A stretch of 64,000 nucleotides of DNA from Steromphala cineraria (Eukaryota > Mollusca > Gastropoda > Trochida > Trochidae), in contig OU744723.1 in assembly GCA_916613615.1 (NCBI GenBank), forward strand, positions 30,758,171-30,822,170, read 5' to 3'. Every line of letters begins with the position of its first letter. Within the stretch, counting starts at the first letter, position 1. Positions 59,876 to 64,000 of this stretch are shown here, one piece after another. The notes under the pieces were generated by a model that was given only the letters and a program-made list of their open reading frames with translations, had not been told where the DNA came from and did not search any database. Made by a program: the position numbers and the translations under genes.

Positions 59876-62277
59876 TACGTCGACGTTCTACGTGCTTACA
59901 GTTAACGTTTTTATTAATGATATGACTTCTAACCAATTAAAATGATCGTAAGCGGTCATGAACGGTTTGTGTCATCAAGAACCTTTTTTGAATTCATATA
60001 TTATGTGAAAAGAATCCCCATGCACAACTAAAAACCCGGCAGAGAGTCACTGTCACTGTTAAATTCTCCCTACTGCATCTATATATAGGTCTTATCATCT
60101 CCAAAGAGTTCCTATTATATTTTCTGATTTACGTCTAGCTTAGGTATCACTTACTGAATTTTACCAATTATGAAGCGGTTTTTGACCGAGGTGAGTTTTA
60201 GTACAATGGATTGTCAAAATTAAAAAGAATAGATATATAATCTTAAAATTATACAGAAAGTATTGGTCTAAACTTTATGTTTTAACACGTAACACTTACT
60301 CTTGTTCACAAGTTCGATAAGATAATAAAAACGTGTGCACCATAGTGCCTTGTTTGTTAAAAAAGTAAATTATTATTTTAAAAAAACCCTACTTATATGC
60401 CTAAAGTAAACAATTGTATGGTTTTAATTCTCATAGATCTATGAAATCTTCCTAAAATTAAAATAGAAAGCAAGATTTCAATATCCTAAGCTTTGTCATT
60501 ACAAATTATGTGTTAATACTCAAGAAATGCACACACACTCAAAACACGAAATAAGAGGAATTGTTTGGCCTATATATAATACTTAAATGATGAAATCCTA
60601 TTTAATTACTTTAGTATTACTTTTATACCTATTTAAGTTATGATGACTGATATCGTAAATGTGATATTTTCAGTATTTTTTGTCGATCAATTGGACTACG
60701 AAACAGATAATATATCGTAATACAACTCATCATGTCAAGACTCATTTAATTTAGAATGATGATTAAAACAAATTGAAATGAATGTATAATGTGTAATCGG
60801 TACGAATGTCACGCGATTATAAAACGTATTTAGAAAAATGTAATGAAATATAATATTTTTTTCTATCTTCGATAATACCACGATATCGGTTCCAAATTCA
60901 ACCCAATACCATGTCAACATGTTCCGAGTTAAAAGAAAACACTAAACTTGCTCTAACGTGTAATTTAAATCTTCAATGAGTAAATCAATCACAAAATCAA
61001 ATTATCAAAAACAAAAAGAATTATCATTTATTTCTTATATTTGAAAACACAGTTATACAGTGTAATGATGTCACACAATTCATGGCACAACAATGCTATG
61101 ACGACAGAATGCTGGTGATCCTGGGATGACTGCAGACGAGTCTGTGTTTCAAATATACCTATCATTTGCTAATTATAGATAAAGGCTGATTTTATATCAT
61201 CTTCTAGTATTTGCTACAGAGGTTTTAGTCCTTACTGAAATATTGTAAATCAGAAGACCCAAGGAAACTATTTTTTATGTGTTTTGTTTTAATTTATCCG
61301 TACTCGAAAAATCATTAAACTAGTTTACATAATAACTTTAATGATCACTTTATATTAACTATTTGAGGAGCACTTTAGAAATTGGTAGTATAAGGAAAAC
61401 AAGGAAATTCTACGTATGAACAACCCCTTTCATTTTTGTATGTATACATGTAGCAATGTTTCGAAAATTTAAATGTTTCCATGCTTTAAAAACCTTTGCC
61501 GCAACGTCGCCATTGTCGGAAAAGTTGCTCATCTTAGAATTTCCTTGTGATGAAATCTGAAAAAATTTATATCGACAGTTCCATATTGTTTAATATTACA
61601 ACTCAACATAGAAACCTGTTGATCTAAATTCATTTAGATTGCTTGTGATATTGCCTGCCTTGGATTGGAATGTTGGCAATTTGAATGACTTTTATTTAAA
61701 AGTAAACACTTAATTCCTTAAAATATTAAAGTTTTACACATATTGTACTTGAAAAAATATCAAGGAAAATTTACGATATTCAGGTAAATTCATTGACATC
61801 GAAATCCTAATTTGCTGAACGGCTTTCAACGCCTAGGTGCCTACAGTAAATATTGATAGAATTTTATGATATAATCAAGTTTCCTTTAAAAAACGTATGC
61901 GCAAGTCTAGAAAATCGAAAAATAAACCAGAAAAAAACCCAATCAGAAAAGATGTAGTAACATAGTCAACTGAGTTAATTAATTAGATATCTATAACGTC
62001 ATTCATAGGCCCTATATTTCTGCACTTTAATATCGCCGACTTTAACATAAAACCGTAATTACCGGGTCATTTACATACATTGCCAAGCTTTGAAAAATCT
62101 TTACAGAAGTGTTTGATGCTGATGTGACATAAGGATATACTAAAAATGAATTATTAGTTGGAAAGGAAGGTGACGTTAGCTTATGCCGCTAAAGTGGTGA
62201 CTGGGTACCGTCTTTACGTGTATGTAACGTCAATGCGCAAATCCCGCAGCGTTGCAAATAACACTGACCAGTTAACT
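59876..62277. other. No supported gene
   Basis: AT-rich sequence. No exon, RNA gene or named repeat was recognised in 2.4 kb. Confidence 0.5.
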
Positions 62278-62490
62278 TTGCAGCCGTTTAATGGCTGCCA
62301 CAAAATGGCTGCGCCCATGATATTCGCCGTGGAGAGGTCTATACGGTCGTGCGAGGCGCTTAGTAGCTTGACTCGGAAAGTACAATTCCTTCTGGGTAAT
62401 AATATATATTGTACAGCCATTGTATCGCCGTTGAGCAGTCCTGGACTGGATACTAGGCGTTAAAATTATTATTATTATTATTATTATTAA
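62278..62490 (+). mobile_element. SINE-like repeat with (ATT)n tail
   Basis: Starts GCAGCCGTTTAATGGC and contains CCGTGGAGAGGTCTATA, both shared with the inverse of 59,761-59,875. It ends CTGGATACTAGGCG followed by (ATT)n at about 62,466-62,490. It has no tRNA part of its own, so the shared segment is a separate module. Open frames on both strands over it are incidental. Confidence 0.55.
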
Positions 62491-63030
62491 AACAAACGGC
62501 AAATCGCCTAAAACCATAACATGATAGAGGTAATCCATTAGAAATTTTCAATTTAGTTTATATATAAGCTTTTCATCATTTGTACATGCTCGCCTGAATA
62601 TTCTTCATAATGCAATGTCAAATAAATAGCGAGTTTGCCTAGTTTTCTGTAATGAACTCAGAGAAACAAAATGCTTTTATAACAATTTTTAATTGTATTT
62701 GTCATCCGTTAAACAGTTCTTTAAAATATTGAACGTTAGGCGAATCGGACATACCTTGAAACATTTTGTTTTCTTAGTCGGACATGTCTTTGATTTTTTG
62801 TCGGAGAAATGAAAACAGTTCTAAGTAACTGCGTTTACAATCTAAATCCAATTGTGTAACACAATTAAATTTTCATTGGCACATTGTGTATATTTCAAGA
62901 ATATGTTCTTTGTCTTCCTATTTTATCTATACGATATACAAACAAAATTCTTAATTTCTAAAAGCTAATAATATATAAGCAGCAGTTATGAATAGCCTTT
63001 AAACGCCCATTGTTAGCAGTCAGAGCATAG
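62491..63030. other. No supported gene
   Basis: AT-rich, no recognised feature. Confidence 0.5.
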
Positions 63031-63215
63031 AGACTGCAGTACGTTTTATGGGGAATATAAGGTGTTGTCAGGAAAATGAAAGACAATTTATTCAAACCTA
63101 ATGAAGCAGTAATAAATCAAATATATAATGTATAGTTCAACCATGCGATGTCTTTTTCTTTCACAAAATGCATTAAATGTGTTCACACAAAAATGACCGC
63201 AAATGGACTTTATGT
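63031..63215. mobile_element. Decayed copy of the TTAA MITE
   Basis: Matches the left half of the 357-bp MITE (AGTACGTTTTATGGGGAATA, ATAAGGTGTTGTCAGGAAAA, TAATGTATAGTTCAACCATG). The terminus is degraded and the right half is gone, apparently cut by the palindrome at 63,230. Confidence 0.7.
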
Positions 63216-63229
63216 GTAGGATATGGTCC

Positions 63230-63329
63230 TCAAAGTCTCGATTAGTTTGGCACGAGGGACTTGTCTAAGGCGGTTAAGCCGTGGACGAGTCCCTTGTGCC
63301 AATCTAATCGAGACTTTGAGGACCACATC
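63230..63329. repeat. Near-perfect foldback palindrome
   Basis: GGTCCTCAAAGTCTCGATTA through GGCACGAGGGACTTGTC is repeated inverted, around AAGGCGGTTAAGCCGTG. It adjoins the truncated MITE, so it probably inserted into it. Confidence 0.88.
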
Positions 63330-63518
63330 TTACTAAAAGCAAAGTAACAATCAATCTTTGGAGTTTTAGTGATTTGAAGTTTGAAACTGATGAAATAATA
63401 ACGCATTATTAAAATCATCGTAGCACTATTGCTCTATTTTTCATTTCGATCTTGTTCTTTCGATAGCTGATCATTAAGGAGTTGAATTGAACTAATAAAC
63501 ACTGACTGTTAATTCCAG

Positions 63519-63651
63519 ATTCCTGAACTACACAGAGGATATTTCGAAAACAGAGGACTATTTAAAAGTTACAAAGAAGGCAGGAGCATTACGAAAACAG
63601 AACAACCCAAGTGGTGTATCATACGGCTTTACAAAAGTATATGTCGCTCAG
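63519..63651 (+). pseudogene. DUF3504 fragment, third copy
   Basis: Bounded by AATTCCAG and CAG/GTTAAG, so it looks like an exon. Frame 2 gives FLNYTEDISKTED and frame 1 gives GLFKSYKEGRSITKTEQPKW and IIRLYKSI; both match consecutive parts of the DUF3504 middle region (T-E-D-x-S-K-T then E-x-P-x-x-C-I-V-R-L-Y-K). A frameshift between them shows decay. Exons to either side were not found: the window ends 350 bases downstream, and upstream is a palindrome and MITE. Confidence 0.6.
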
Positions 63652-64000
63652 GTTAAGTTATTTCATCGTGCAGCTTTATCATAGTCCTGTCTTACATATG
63701 AATGCAAACATTTGAGCACAATCTTAATATATTTTGCTTGTTCAGATGTTTTTATGGCAAGTTTTCAATATGTTGTTAGCTTCAACATTTCAATGTATTG
63801 CTACCGAAATAGTTGCGAATGGCTAATATGCCAAAAAATTGAAGATTACATATTCATAAAAATATCTCGTGGTCATTTGTAAATCAGTGCTTTTGCATTT
63901 TGGTTAAAATTAGCTATGACTAATCAAATGCAATATCATTACGAAGTTACATTGTTAGCTCAAAAGTATCTGCTTTCTGTTAGAAATAGTGGATTTGATA

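Noticed and set aside
63519..63651. A genuine host-gene exon with acceptor and donor
   Set aside because: Two frames each match successive DUF3504 blocks, which points to a frameshifted recombinase fragment rather than a working exon.

Overview
This is an AT-rich eukaryotic window, very probably from a bivalve mollusc or a close lophotrochozoan. I see no intact, ordinary protein-coding gene with a recognisable cellular role. The window is dominated by mobile elements in several layers of decay: APE-type non-LTR retrotransposons (LINEs), Crypton-like tyrosine-recombinase (DUF3504) sequences, MITEs with readable target-site duplications, tRNA-derived SINEs, perfect foldback palindromes and minisatellites. 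The assignment to a bivalve is inference from this mix (DUF3504 expansion, LINEs with a zinc-knuckle tail, tRNA-Lys and tRNA-Asp SINEs) and from the base composition.

Left third (1-21,300): a nested stack. A DUF3504 pseudogene begins at 2,496 and stops matching at about 3,510; its missing C-terminal half reappears at 20,465-20,850. Between the halves lies a minus-strand LINE of about 3.7-4 kb (endonuclease at 18.9-19.6 kb, reverse transcriptase split between 17.9-18.2 kb and 4.5-5.4 kb, tail domain at 3.8-4.2 kb). That LINE is itself cut inside its reverse transcriptase by a 12,574-bp insertion (5,368-17,941). The insertion has inverted termini starting CAGTT and a TA target duplication, and removing it with one TA restores the LINE frame exactly. 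Its long terminal inverted repeats are arrays of TCTAGAA-type subrepeats that read as perfect heat-shock elements (alternating GAA and TTC every 5 bp). Its interior holds LINE fragments in both orientations, short inverted-repeat elements and no recognisable transposase.

Middle (21,300-43,600): a stem-loop minisatellite, a 5'-truncated LINE with a clean 13-bp target duplication, a second DUF3504 pseudogene (25,762-27,330) interrupted by a 357-bp TTAA-flanked MITE, a 591-bp MITE flanked by TTA, an 896-bp element with perfect 33-bp inverted repeats, and a 960-bp element made of repeats carrying nuclear-receptor-like half-sites. Long stretches between these show nothing I can name.

Right third (43,600-64,000): a large tandem duplication (about 43,625-54,235 and 54,236-59,530). 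The copies differ by many insertions and point changes, yet two blocks (53,043-53,640 with 58,280-58,910; 49,951-50,534 with 56,539-57,128) are almost identical. One block has a TATA-like box and an ATG exon with a good splice donor. The other has a good acceptor and a phase-compatible 30-codon exon. Both contain a palindromic POU octamer. The most economical reading is a small tandemly duplicated gene, or duplicated promoter plus first exons, under constraint. Beyond 59.5 kb are SINE-like repeats, a decayed MITE, a palindrome and a third DUF3504 fragment.
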